A stretch of 64,000 bases of DNA, taken from Stenotrophomonas sp. 610A2. Its GTDB lineage: Bacteria > Pseudomonadota > Gammaproteobacteria > Xanthomonadales > Xanthomonadaceae. Position 1 is the first letter of the stretch; each line of letters opens with the position of its first letter. Both the position numbers and the translations under genes were made by a program. The notes beneath the pieces are model-generated. The model ran no database searches and was not told where the DNA came from. It worked only from the letters and a program-made list of their open reading frames with translations. This document shows, piece after piece, positions 24,994-33,419 of this stretch. The stretch spans positions 2,728,001 to 2,792,000 of the forward strand of contig NZ_CP130832.1 of assembly GCF_030549615.1 (NCBI RefSeq), read 5' to 3'.

Positions 24994-26133
24994 CTACTCC
25001 CCCGACAACGCCGGGACACTCATGCCCCGGGCTGCATAGAAGGACTCGCGGAAGGCCAGGAAGGTTCCCGCCTCGATGGCCGCGCGCATGTCGGCCATCA
25101 GTTTTTCGTAATAGAACAGGTTGTGCAGGGTGCCCAGCATCGGCGCCAGCATCTCGTTGCAGCGGTCCAGGTGACGCAGGTAGGAGCGGGTATAGCCACC
25201 GGTACAGGCGTGGCAGCCGCAGCCCGGCTCGATCACGTCCATATCGCGCTCATAGCGGGAGTTGCGGATGCGAACCGTGCCAAACGAGGTGAAAAAGTGG
25301 CCGTTACGGGCATTTCGGGTCGGCATGACGCAGTCGAACATGTCCACGCCACGGGCCACGCCTTCAACCAGGTCTTCCGGCCGGCCAACGCCCATCAGGT
25401 AGCGCGGGCGATCGGCGGGCAGGATCGGATGCATGTGGTCGAGCATGGCGTTGCGCTCGTGCTCGGGTTCGCCCACCGCCAGGCCGCCGATGGCATAGCC
25501 GTCAAAGCCGATCTGCTGCAGGCCCTCGGCCGAGCGGCTGCGCAGCTCGGTGTGCACGCCACCCTGGACGATGCCGAACAGCGCTGCGTCGTTGCCCATG
25601 GCGTCATGCGCGTTACGGCTGCGCTGGGCCCAGCGCAGGCTGAGCTCCATCGACTTGCGCGCCACCGGCTCGGTGGCCGGGTACGGGGTGCATTCGTCGA
25701 AGATCATGACGATGTCCGAATCCAGCACCTTCTGGATCTTCATGCTCTCTTCCGGGCCCAGGAAGACCCGGGCACCGTCGGTCGGCGAGGCGAACGTGAC
25801 GCCTTCTTCGGTGATCTTGCGACGATGCGCCAGCGAAAACACCTGAAAACCACCCGAATCGGTCAGGATCGGGCCATTCCACTGGCAGAAGCCATGCAGG
25901 CCGCCATGGTCGGCGATCACGTCCAGACCCGGGCGCAGGTACAGATGGAAGGTATTGCCGAGGATGATCTCGGCCCCGAGCGCACGCACCTGCTCTGGCA
26001 GCACGCCCTTGACCGTGCCATAGGTGCCAACGGGCATGAAGGCCGGGGTCTGCACGGTGCCACGCGGGAAGGACAGCTGGCCGCGGCGGGCGCGACCATC
26101 GGTGTTCTGGAGCTTGAACTGCAATCTGGACAT
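24994..26133 (-). CDS. tgt: tRNA-guanine transglycosylase
   Basis: 379 residues. It swaps guanine-34 in GUN-anticodon tRNAs for the queuosine precursor preQ1. Features: [23 protein letters not shown] with the proton-relay Asp, [26 protein letters not shown] with the nucleophilic Asp, and the zinc site [18 protein letters not shown]. It is normally adjacent to queA; here fbpABC lies between. It reads in the same direction as queA and is followed by yajC-secD-secF. Confidence 0.97.
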   Translation of the reverse strand: MSRLQFKLQNTDGRARRGQLSFPRGTVQTPAFMPVGTYGTVKGVLPEQVRALGAEIILGNTFHLYLRPGLDVIADHGGLHGFCQWNGPILTDSGGFQVFSLAHRRKITEEGVTFASPTDGARVFLGPEESMKIQKVLDSDIVMIFDECTPYPATEPVARKSMELSLRWAQRSRNAHDAMGNDAALFGIVQGGVHTELRSRSAEGLQQIGFDGYAIGGLAVGEPEHERNAMLDHMHPILPADRPRYLMGVGRPEDLVEGVARGVDMFDCVMPTRNARNGHFFTSFGTVRIRNSRYERDMDVIEPGCGCHACTGGYTRSYLRHLDRCNEMLAPMLGTLHNLFYYEKLMADMRAAIEAGTFLAFRESFYAARGMSVPALSGE

Positions 26134-26219
26134 GGAAGCATTGAGGCGTCAGTTGCGCCAATTGTCGCGGATAAGGGCCAGCAGGGCGAACTTTCGGCTG
26201 GAACCGTCTATCGGATGGG

Positions 26220-27221
26220 TCAGTCAGCGAAACGGACCGGCGCTGGATCGTGCCAACCCAGGCCGACTTCAGCCCCGATTTCCGGCAGCTGGTCGGGGGC
26301 GAAGTCCAGCTCCAGGCGCTCACCACCGGCCAGACGCACCCAACCACTACTCCCCGGCCCACGGAACACCACGGCCTCCACCCTTGCGCGCAGGGCTGCC
26401 TGCGGGTCCAGCTGCAGGCTCTGCGGGCGCACCAGCACCCGCCCACCCTCGCCCATTCCCAACTGCGCTGCATCCACAACTGTGCCACGGCCGATGAAGC
26501 CGGCCACGAACGGATCCAGCGGCGCTTGGTACAGCGCCTGCGCCGTGTCCCATTGCAGCAGACGACCGTCGTGCATGACGCCGATGCGGTCGGCCATGGC
26601 AAAGGCCTCGCTCTGGTCATGGGTCACCATCAGCACGGTGGTGCCGGCGGCCTTGAGCAGCTCACGCAGTTCGCCGGCAAGCCGCTGGCGGGTATCGACG
26701 TCCAGATTGGAGAATGGCTCGTCCAGCAACAGCAGGTCCGGCGCCGGCGCCAAGGCGCGGGCCAGCGCCACGCGCTGTTGTTGGCCTCCGGACAGCTCAT
26801 GCGGATAGCGCTGCTCCAACCCCGGCAACCCCACATACTGCAACAAGGCCTGCACCCGCGCCTTGCGCTGCGCGCGCGGCAAGCCACGCAGGCCAAAAGC
26901 AACGTTCGCCGCCACATCCAGGTGCGGGAACAAGGCGTAGTCCTGGAACATCAGGCCGACCCTGCGCTGCTCGGCCGGCAGCGCCTGCTGCGGCGTCGCC
27001 AGTTCCCGACCAGCAAGCACGATACGGCCCTGCTGCAGCGGCTCGAAGCCGGCAATGGTGCGCAGCACGGTGGTCTTGCCGCAGCCGGATGCACCGAGCA
27101 GGCAGCCGATCTCGCCGCGTCCGAGCTGCAGCGACAGCCCATCCACAACCCGCTTGAACCCGCCTGCGGCGGGGTAACCAATCTGCAGGTCCTGCAGCAG
27201 CAGCTGTGCATCAACGTGCAT
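26220..27221 (-). CDS. fbpC: Ferric iron ABC transporter, ATP-binding protein
   Basis: 333 residues. Walker A GASGCGKTTVL, signature LSGGQQQRVALARAL, Walker B LLLLDEPFSNLD and switch His in VTHDQSEA are all present. The C-terminal ~100 residues are an OB-type regulatory domain (VLVRPQSLQLD). It powers import through FbpB. A GGAG site lies 6 nt before ATG 27221; the start overlaps the fbpB stop by 11 nt, implying coupling. The gap to tgt is 86 nt with no evident terminator, so tgt may be read through. Confidence 0.92.
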   Translation of the reverse strand: MHVDAQLLLQDLQIGYPAAGGFKRVVDGLSLQLGRGEIGCLLGASGCGKTTVLRTIAGFEPLQQGRIVLAGRELATPQQALPAEQRRVGLMFQDYALFPHLDVAANVAFGLRGLPRAQRKARVQALLQYVGLPGLEQRYPHELSGGQQQRVALARALAPAPDLLLLDEPFSNLDVDTRQRLAGELRELLKAAGTTVLMVTHDQSEAFAMADRIGVMHDGRLLQWDTAQALYQAPLDPFVAGFIGRGTVVDAAQLGMGEGGRVLVRPQSLQLDPQAALRARVEAVVFRGPGSSGWVRLAGGERLELDFAPDQLPEIGAEVGLGWHDPAPVRFAD

Positions 27222-28866
27222 CTTCGACTCCATATGCGGCACCGGCACGTACCAGCAGGATCACCGGCAACAGGCCGCTGACCACAATCAGCAAGGCCGC
27301 CACGGCCCCTTCCTCATACGTGCCCCGCGCCGCTTCCGCGTACAGCCAGGTAGCAAGGGTTTCGAAATTCATTGGCCGCAGCACCAGGGTGGCTGACAGC
27401 TCTTTCATGGTGTCGACGAACACCAGCAGCGCCGCGGCAGTCAGGGCTGGACGCAACAACGGCAGATGCACACGCCGCAACATGCCCATCGCACCTTCGC
27501 CCAGATTGGCCGCGGCCTGATCCAGCGACAGTGGAATCCGCGCCAGACCCGATTCAATCCCGCCGACAGACACAGCCAGAAAACGCAGCGTATACGCCAG
27601 CACCAGCACGCTGACCGAGCCCATCAACAACATCTGCGGCGAGCCACCAATCAGCGCCAGCGCACGTCCCACCAGCGCATCAAGCCCACCCAGCGGCAGC
27701 AACAGCCCGATCGCCAGCACCGTGCCCGGTATCGCATAACCCATGGCTGCAGTACGACTGTTGACGGTTGCCAAGCCATCACGCCGCCGCGCCTGCGCCA
27801 GCCGCAATGCCCACGCCACCAACAAGCCAAGCGTCATCGCCACCAGGGTTGCCAGCAAGGCCACCCGCAGCGTGTTCCACAACGCGACCAGCAGTTGTGG
27901 CGAAACCCCGCCAAGCTGCAGACGCGCGACCGCTTCCCACAGCAGATAGGCCGCCGGCACCAGAAAGCCCAGCAGCACCGGCAGCAGCCCCAACAGCAGC
28001 GCAAACACCGCACGCGCGCCATGCAGTTGCAATGGCTGCAACGGACGCGGCCGCAGCACGCTGGCGTAACGCTGCCGCCTCCGACCGTGCCGTTCCAACG
28101 CCAACAACAAGGCCACCACACCAAGCATCGCCAGCGCGATCTGCGCCGCACCGGCCAGATCGCCGCGACTGACCCAGGTGGTGTAGATCGAGACCGTCAG
28201 CGTCTGCACGCCGAGGAATTCGGAGGCACCGATGTCATTCAGGGTTTCCAGCAAGGCCAGCGCCACGCCCACTGCAATTGCTGGTCGCGCCAACGGCAGC
28301 GCGACCCGCCAGAACACCTGCAATGGTGTTGCGCCCAAACTGCGCGCCGCTTCCAGCAAGCCCGCAGCCTGGGTCATGAACAAGGCACGGGTGGTCAGGT
28401 ACACGTAGGGGTAAAGCACGAAGCCGAGCAACACGATGCAACCGCCGAGATGTCGGATATCCGGTAAACGGAAATCGCGCGGGCTGTCATAGCCGAGCAG
28501 GTCACGGATCAATCCCTGCACCGGACCAAGCGGATGCAGCACATCCAGATACGCGAACGCTGCGATATAGGTAGGCACGGCCAAGGGCAGCAGCAAGGCC
28601 CAACTCAGCAGCTTGCGCCCGGGGAATGCAAACGCCGTTACCAACCAGGCACTGCCGGTACCAAGCACGCCGACCAGAACGCCGACACCCAGCAACAGCA
28701 GGCCGGTATTGAGCAGCGCCGTAGGCAACACATTGGCCCATAGATGCGCCCACAGCCCGGCACTGCCGTCGCTAGCCGCCCACGCCAGGCCCAGCAGCGG
28801 TGCCAGCATCAAGGCTGCCACCGATGTCGCACCCAGCAGCCACGGATTCCATCGCAACACCATCAA
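27211..28866 (-). CDS. fbpB: Ferric iron ABC transporter, permease
   Basis: 551 residues with about twelve membrane segments in two halves. Each half holds an EAA-type loop that contacts the ATPase: EAARSLGATPLQVFWRVALPLARPAIAVG in the first and DQAAANLGEGAMGMLRRVHLPLLRPALTAA in the second. This doubled architecture is typical of FbpB/SfuB permeases. It moves Fe3+ from FbpA across the inner membrane. It follows fbpA by 69 nt and overlaps fbpC. Confidence 0.92.
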   Translation of the reverse strand: MMVLRWNPWLLGATSVAALMLAPLLGLAWAASDGSAGLWAHLWANVLPTALLNTGLLLLGVGVLVGVLGTGSAWLVTAFAFPGRKLLSWALLLPLAVPTYIAAFAYLDVLHPLGPVQGLIRDLLGYDSPRDFRLPDIRHLGGCIVLLGFVLYPYVYLTTRALFMTQAAGLLEAARSLGATPLQVFWRVALPLARPAIAVGVALALLETLNDIGASEFLGVQTLTVSIYTTWVSRGDLAGAAQIALAMLGVVALLLALERHGRRRQRYASVLRPRPLQPLQLHGARAVFALLLGLLPVLLGFLVPAAYLLWEAVARLQLGGVSPQLLVALWNTLRVALLATLVAMTLGLLVAWALRLAQARRRDGLATVNSRTAAMGYAIPGTVLAIGLLLPLGGLDALVGRALALIGGSPQMLLMGSVSVLVLAYTLRFLAVSVGGIESGLARIPLSLDQAAANLGEGAMGMLRRVHLPLLRPALTAAALLVFVDTMKELSATLVLRPMNFETLATWLYAEAARGTYEEGAVAALLIVVSGLLPVILLVRAGAAYGVEDAR

Positions 28867-28935
28867 GCGCTATCCATTACAAAGCAGCAGGCCGGCACCG
28901 CATCCGCAGCGCCGGCCTGTCGGGAAGCCGCAGGT

Positions 28936-30012
28936 TCAATTATCGAAGCCGACCTTGTCCACCAGCTCACTGGCCAACTTGCGGTTGGCGACGACCTCGG
29001 CCAATGGCAGCGGATCCACCTTCATCGGACCGAAGCTGGCAACCACCGGGTCCAGCGCAACGCCAGGCTTGACCGGATATTCGTAATTGGCGCGTGCATA
29101 CAGGCTCTGCGAGCTGTCACTTACCAGGTATTCCAGCAGCTTGACCGCGTTGTCGTGATTGGGCGCATGGCGGGCGACAGCGGCGCCTGAGATGTTGACG
29201 TGGGTACCGGTATCGGCGGCGCTGGCAAACACCGGGCGCACCACCTGGATGGCATCACCCCAAGCGCGCTGCTCCGAGCCTTCTTCGGCATTTTTCATGC
29301 GACCAACGTAATACGCATTGGCCACGCCGATATCGCAGATGCCGGCAAGGATGTCGCGCGCCACATCGCGATCACCACCAGCGGCCTTGCGCGCGAGGTT
29401 GGCCTTGACCGCGCGCAACCAGGCTTCGGTCTTCTCCGCACCGTCGTGCGCGATCATCGCCGCGAACAGGCTGGTGTTATAGGGATGCTGGCCAGAACGG
29501 ATGCATACCCGGCCCTTCCACTTCGGGTCGGCAAGGTCTTCGTAGGTGAAACCGGTCAGGTCCAGATCCTTGTCGGCATAGACCACGCGGTCACGCAGCG
29601 ACAGTGCGAACCATTGGCCTTCCGGCGAACGCAGGTGCGCCGGAATCGCGGTTTCCAGCACCGACGAGTTCACCGCCTGGGTGTGGCCGGCCTCGACCAC
29701 GTCGAGCAAGCGACCGGTATCCACCGTCATCAGCACGTCAGCCGGCGAACGCTCGCCTTCTGCCGCGAGCCGTTCGGTCAAGCCGTCCTTGAGCATCACG
29801 GTATTGACCTTGATGCCCGTGTCCGCGGTGAACGCGTCCAATAGCGGCTGTACCAGCCCGGGCTCACGTGTGGTGTAAAGGTTGACCTCACCCGCTGCAG
29901 CCTGCGGTGCGGCCGCGGGCGTAGCGGTATCACTGGTTTTGGCGCAGGCGCCAAGCAGGACGAGGGAACACAGGGCAGCCAGATGGCCGGCGGCACGCTT
30001 CGGATGACGCAT
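28936..30012 (-). CDS. fbpA: Ferric iron ABC transporter, substrate-binding lipoprotein
   Basis: 358 residues. The signal peptide ends in the lipobox LLGAC (Cys about residue 23), so the mature protein is anchored as a lipoprotein rather than free as in Neisseria FbpA. The fold is the iron-binding type (EVNLYTTREPGLVQPLLDAFTADTGI). The tyrosine pair that binds Fe3+ is seen in VANAYYVGRM. A GGAG site precedes ATG 30012, and a Fur-box-like palindrome lies 47-81 bp upstream. It is first gene of the fbpABC operon. Confidence 0.92.
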   Translation of the reverse strand: MRHPKRAAGHLAALCSLVLLGACAKTSDTATPAAAPQAAAGEVNLYTTREPGLVQPLLDAFTADTGIKVNTVMLKDGLTERLAAEGERSPADVLMTVDTGRLLDVVEAGHTQAVNSSVLETAIPAHLRSPEGQWFALSLRDRVVYADKDLDLTGFTYEDLADPKWKGRVCIRSGQHPYNTSLFAAMIAHDGAEKTEAWLRAVKANLARKAAGGDRDVARDILAGICDIGVANAYYVGRMKNAEEGSEQRAWGDAIQVVRPVFASAADTGTHVNISGAAVARHAPNHDNAVKLLEYLVSDSSQSLYARANYEYPVKPGVALDPVVASFGPMKVDPLPLAEVVANRKLASELVDKVGFDN

Positions 30013-30058
30013 GATTTACTCCGGAAGTGGTCGTCGGTCCCGGCCACGATGGCCGGAC

Positions 30059-30093
30059 ACGGATCAAATGAGAACTTATCTCATTTGATCCGT
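30059..30093. promoter_or_regulatory. Fur-box-like palindrome upstream of fbpA
   Basis: A perfect inverted repeat with 15-bp arms (ACGGATCAAATGAGA at 30059-30073, complement at 30079-30093) and a 5-nt spacer. The core AAATGAGAA..TCTCATTT resembles the ferric uptake regulator site of gamma-proteobacteria, where ATGAGAA half-sites face each other. It lies 47 bp upstream of the fbpA start, where a repressor would block transcription. It also lies 13 bp past the queA stop but has no T-tract, so it is not a convincing terminator. Confidence 0.72.
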
Positions 30094-30105
30094 CCGTGCA
30101 CTGCG

Positions 30106-31191
30106 TCAATCAGCCGCACCTACCGCAGCGGGGAACAGCAGCATGGCATCGCCGTAGCTGAAGAAGCGGTACTTCTGCGCGATGGCATGCGCATAAGCTT
30201 CGAAAACACGCTCCTTGCCGGCGAATGCGCTGATCATCATCAGCAAGGTGCTTTCCGGCAGATGGAAGTTGGTGACCATCGCATCGACGCTGCGGATGCG
30301 ATAACCCGGGGTGATGAAGATCTGGGTTTCGCCCGCGTAAGGATGCAGTTCGCCCTCGCGCATCGCGCTCTCCAGCGCCCGCACCACGGTGGTGCCAACA
30401 CCAATCACGCGGCCGCCGGCAGCACGGGTGCGCCGCACCTGCTCGACCAGCTCGGCACCTACATTGAGCCATTCGCGGTGCATGACGTGCTGGGAAAGAT
30501 CGTCCACCCGCACCGGCTGGAAGGTACCTGCGCCGACATGCAGGGTGATGTGGCCGAACTGCACGCCACGTTCGCACAGCTGCCCCAGCAGCGCTTCATC
30601 GAAATGCAGGCCCGCGGTCGGTGCAGCCACGGCGCCCACCTGCTTGGCGAACACCGTCTGGTAGCGCTCGCGGTCATCCATACCCGGCTCACGGTGGATA
30701 TAAGGCGGCAGCGGCAGGCGGCCTTCGTGCACCAGCCAGGACTCCAGAGACTCCGGAATATCAAAGCGCAGCACATAGAACTCGCCATCGCGGCCAAGCA
30801 CCTCGGCTTCGCCACCGGCATCAAGCTGAATGCGACTGCCGGCCTTGGGCGACTTGCTGGCGCCGATCTGTGCACGTGCCTGCTGCCCGCCGAGCAGACG
30901 CTCGATCAGGATCTCGACGCGGCCGCCGCTGGCTTTCTGCCCGAACAGGCGTGCCGGAATGACGCGGGTGTCGTTGAACACCAGCAGGTCGCCGGGCTGC
31001 AGCAGCTCGGCCAGATCGCGCACCTGGCGGTCATCGAACGCGGCCGGTGCAGGCGGAACCAACAGCAGGCGGCTGGCCGAACGCTCGGCCAAGGGAGCCT
31101 GGGCGATCAATTCCTCAGGCAGGTCATAGGTGAAATCGGACTTCTTCAAGGCCGGAACTTCGTACGGGGAGCCGGGTATTGTAGCTCTCAC
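30106..31191 (-). CDS. queA: S-adenosylmethionine:tRNA ribosyltransferase-isomerase
   Basis: Up to 361 residues. It moves the ribosyl part of SAM onto preQ1-modified tRNA in queuosine synthesis. Seen: KKSDFTYDLPEELIAQAPLAER, DLLVFNDTRVIPARL, PLPPYIHR, QTVFAKQVGAVAAPTAGLHF, VTNFHLPESTLLMMISAF and FFSYGDAMLL. The start is uncertain: GTG 31191 gives an extra 14 residues, while a TTG at 31149 would begin exactly where most QueA proteins do. Neither has a strong ribosome site. It leads the queA...tgt-yajC-secDF series, interrupted by fbpABC. Confidence 0.95.
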   Translation of the reverse strand: MRATIPGSPYEVPALKKSDFTYDLPEELIAQAPLAERSASRLLLVPPAPAAFDDRQVRDLAELLQPGDLLVFNDTRVIPARLFGQKASGGRVEILIERLLGGQQARAQIGASKSPKAGSRIQLDAGGEAEVLGRDGEFYVLRFDIPESLESWLVHEGRLPLPPYIHREPGMDDRERYQTVFAKQVGAVAAPTAGLHFDEALLGQLCERGVQFGHITLHVGAGTFQPVRVDDLSQHVMHREWLNVGAELVEQVRRTRAAGGRVIGVGTTVVRALESAMREGELHPYAGETQIFITPGYRIRSVDAMVTNFHLPESTLLMMISAFAGKERVFEAYAHAIAQKYRFFSYGDAMLLFPAAVGAAD

Positions 31192-31298
31192 GGGCGGAAG
31201 AGCTGGTTTTCCAAATTTCGGCTCCGATGCGGTGACCGCGTTGAATCAACAGCCATGAAAGCCGAAACGGCGACCCGTCCGGCACCGTCCCGACTGGA

Positions 31299-31730
31299 TC
31301 AACGTTCAAACTTCGTGGAAAGAATGATCGCGCTGTTGGTCCGCTCCACCCCATCGACCGCGCCGATCGCATCGGTCACGACGTCCATCTCACTGACCCC
31401 GCCGACCACCACCATCGCGATCAGGTCATGGTTGCCGCTTACCGAATGCAGTGAGCGCACTTCGGTGATATCACGCAGCGCCTTGACCACCGCCGGCATC
31501 TTCTTTGGCAGCACCGTGATCAGCACGTGCGCGCGCACCTGGCCCTGCTCGTAGTCCTCGTGGGTGCGCACCGTGTAGCCGGCAATCACCCCCAACTGCT
31601 CCAGTCGGTCAATCCGGCTCTGCACCGTGGTCCGTGACAATCCCAGGCGACGGGCAATCTGCGCGGTTGACGCGCGCGCATCCTCACGGAGCACGGACAA
31701 CAGGCGTTCGTCGGCAGGAGAAATATTCAC
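31299..31730 (-). CDS. Lrp/AsnC-family transcriptional regulator
   Basis: 143 residues from GTG 31730 (VNISPADERLLSVLREDARA). The helix-turn-helix is TAQIARRLGLSRTTVQSRIDRLEQLGVI. The C-terminal RAM (ligand-binding) domain is HVLITVLPKKMPAVVKALRDI to DVVTDAIGAVDGVERTNS. A longer frame runs to 31850, but it would overlap the divergent gene and its upstream part is not family-like. A perfect palindrome lies 13 bp upstream of the start. The regulator probably responds to an amino acid and controls the divergent aminotransferase (inference from position). Confidence 0.85.
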   Translation of the reverse strand: MNISPADERLLSVLREDARASTAQIARRLGLSRTTVQSRIDRLEQLGVIAGYTVRTHEDYEQGQVRAHVLITVLPKKMPAVVKALRDITEVRSLHSVSGNHDLIAMVVVGGVSEMDVVTDAIGAVDGVERTNSAIILSTKFER

Positions 31731-31743
31731 ATTGCAAACCAGC

Positions 31744-31760
31744 TTCGTCGATTCGACGAA
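31744..31760. promoter_or_regulatory. Palindrome in the lrp/aminotransferase divergent region
   Basis: TTCGTCGA at 31744-31751 and its perfect complement at 31753-31760 around a single T. A degenerate half-site, CCGTCGAG, follows close by at about 31772. It is a candidate operator for the Lrp-type regulator, covering the start region of its own gene and lying 88 bp upstream of the aminotransferase ATG. Confidence 0.5.
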
Positions 31761-31848
31761 ATTACCCGAAAATCCGTCGAGATCATAGCTGCCATATGTC
31801 CAGAATCTCCACATAATGGGTATATACAAGAAACTTCTGGAGATGAGC

Positions 31849-33345
31849 ATGACCGTACTCGGCCCCCTCGCCCCGCTTCGCGCGCACGCCGGCAGCCGCC
31901 TGACCCAAGGCCTGGACGACGCCAGCGTTGAACGCCTGGCCGTTGCTCACCCGGACCTGGCCGGCGCCATCGCCGCAGCCGCCAGCGAATACGCCCGCAT
32001 CAAGGACGAAGCCGCCGACCTGCTGGATCTGGACGAACAGGACCAGATCGACGCCATGCAGGCCGGCTTCGTCAATTTCTATGCCGACGATGCCATCGTT
32101 CCCTATATCGCCCTGGCCGCCTGCGGCCCGTGGGTGGTCTCGCTCAAGGGCGCCGTGCTGTATGACGCCGGCGGCTACGGCATGCTCGGCTTCGGCCACA
32201 CCCCGGCCGACGTGATGGCGGCAGCAGCCAAGCCGCAGGTCATGGCCAACATCATGACCCCGAGCCTGGCCCAGCGTCGCTTCGTGCAGGCCATGCGCAA
32301 GGAAATCGGCCACAGCCGTGGCGGTTGTCCGTTCACTCACTTCATGTGCTTGAACTCCGGCTCCGAGGCCGTCGGTCTGGCCGCACGCATCGCCGACATC
32401 AACGCCAAGCTGCAGACCGATCCGGGTGCACCGCATGCCGGCGCCACCATCAAGCGGGTGGTGATCAAGGGCAGCTTCCACGGCCGCACCGACCGCCCGG
32501 CCCTGTACTCGGACTCCAGCCGCAAGGCCTATGACCAGCACCTGGCCAGCTACCGCGGCGAAAACAGCGTCATCACCGTTGCGCCTTACGACGAAGCAGC
32601 GATGCGCAAGGTGTTTGCCGATGCCAAGGCCAACAACTGGTTCATCGAGGCGGTATTCCTGGAGCCGGTGATGGGCGAAGGCGACCCCGGCCGCGCGGTA
32701 CCGGCCAGCTTCTACAAGCTGGTCCGCGAACTGACCCGCGAGCACGGCAGCCTGCTGCTGATCGACTCCATCCAGGCCGCACTGCGTGCGCACGGCACCC
32801 TGTCCTTCGTCGACTACCCGGGCTACGAGACGCTGGATCCGCCGGACATGGAAACCTATTCCAAGGCATTGAACGGCGCGCAGTTCCCGCTGTCGGTGCT
32901 GGCCGTCACCGAGCATGCCGCCAAGCTCTACCGCAAGGGCGTGTACGGCAACACCATGACCACCAACCCGCGCGCGCTGGATGTGGCCGTTGCCACCCTC
33001 GCCCGCCTGTCGCCGGAAGTTCGCCAGAACATCCGCCTGCGCGGCGAACAGGCCGTGCAGAAACTGGAAGCGCTCAAGACCAAGCTCGGCGGCCTGATCA
33101 CCAAGGTGCAGGGCACCGGCCTGCTGTTCTCCTGCGAACTAGCCCCGCAGTTCAAATGCTATGGCGCCGGCTCCACCGAAGAATGGCTGCGCATGCACGG
33201 CGTCAACGTGATCCACGGCGGCGAGAACTCGCTGCGTTTTACCCCGCATTTCGGCATGGATGAAGAAGAGCTCGACGTGCTGGTGGACATGGTTGGTCGT
33301 GCACTGGTTGAAGGCCCGCGCCGGGCGCAGGCTGACGCCGCCTGA
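31849..33345 (+). CDS. Class III (PLP-dependent) aminotransferase, substrate unknown
   Basis: 498 residues from ATG 31849, which has a GGAG site 6 nt ahead; an in-frame ATG at 31816 is less likely. The fold-type I core is clear: LNSGSEAVGLAARIADINAKL for PLP phosphate contact, KGSFHGRTDRP, FLEPVMGEGD, and the Schiff-base Lys in METYSKALNGAQFPLS. The usual D-E-V-Q motif that holds the cofactor ring is LLIDSIQAA, retaining the Asp and Gln but with Ser-Ile between. It is longer than ornithine or GABA aminotransferases. A divergent Lrp regulator suggests an amino-acid or diamine substrate. Confidence 0.82.
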   Translation: MTVLGPLAPLRAHAGSRLTQGLDDASVERLAVAHPDLAGAIAAAASEYARIKDEAADLLDLDEQDQIDAMQAGFVNFYADDAIVPYIALAACGPWVVSLKGAVLYDAGGYGMLGFGHTPADVMAAAAKPQVMANIMTPSLAQRRFVQAMRKEIGHSRGGCPFTHFMCLNSGSEAVGLAARIADINAKLQTDPGAPHAGATIKRVVIKGSFHGRTDRPALYSDSSRKAYDQHLASYRGENSVITVAPYDEAAMRKVFADAKANNWFIEAVFLEPVMGEGDPGRAVPASFYKLVRELTREHGSLLLIDSIQAALRAHGTLSFVDYPGYETLDPPDMETYSKALNGAQFPLSVLAVTEHAAKLYRKGVYGNTMTTNPRALDVAVATLARLSPEVRQNIRLRGEQAVQKLEALKTKLGGLITKVQGTGLLFSCELAPQFKCYGAGSTEEWLRMHGVNVIHGGENSLRFTPHFGMDEEELDVLVDMVGRALVEGPRRAQADAA

Positions 33346-33360
33346 TCTTCCGTGATGCGT

Positions 33361-33395
33361 AACGAAACAGGCGGCCATTGGCCGCCTGTTTCGTT
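33361..33395. terminator. Bidirectional terminator
   Basis: A perfect stem with 16-bp arms (AACGAAACAGGCGGCC at 33361-33376, complement at 33380-33395) and a 3-nt loop. It separates the convergent aminotransferase and outer-membrane efflux genes and can serve both. Confidence 0.8.
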
Positions 33396-33419
33396 GAAGA
33401 TCCAGAAACGTTCGATCTA

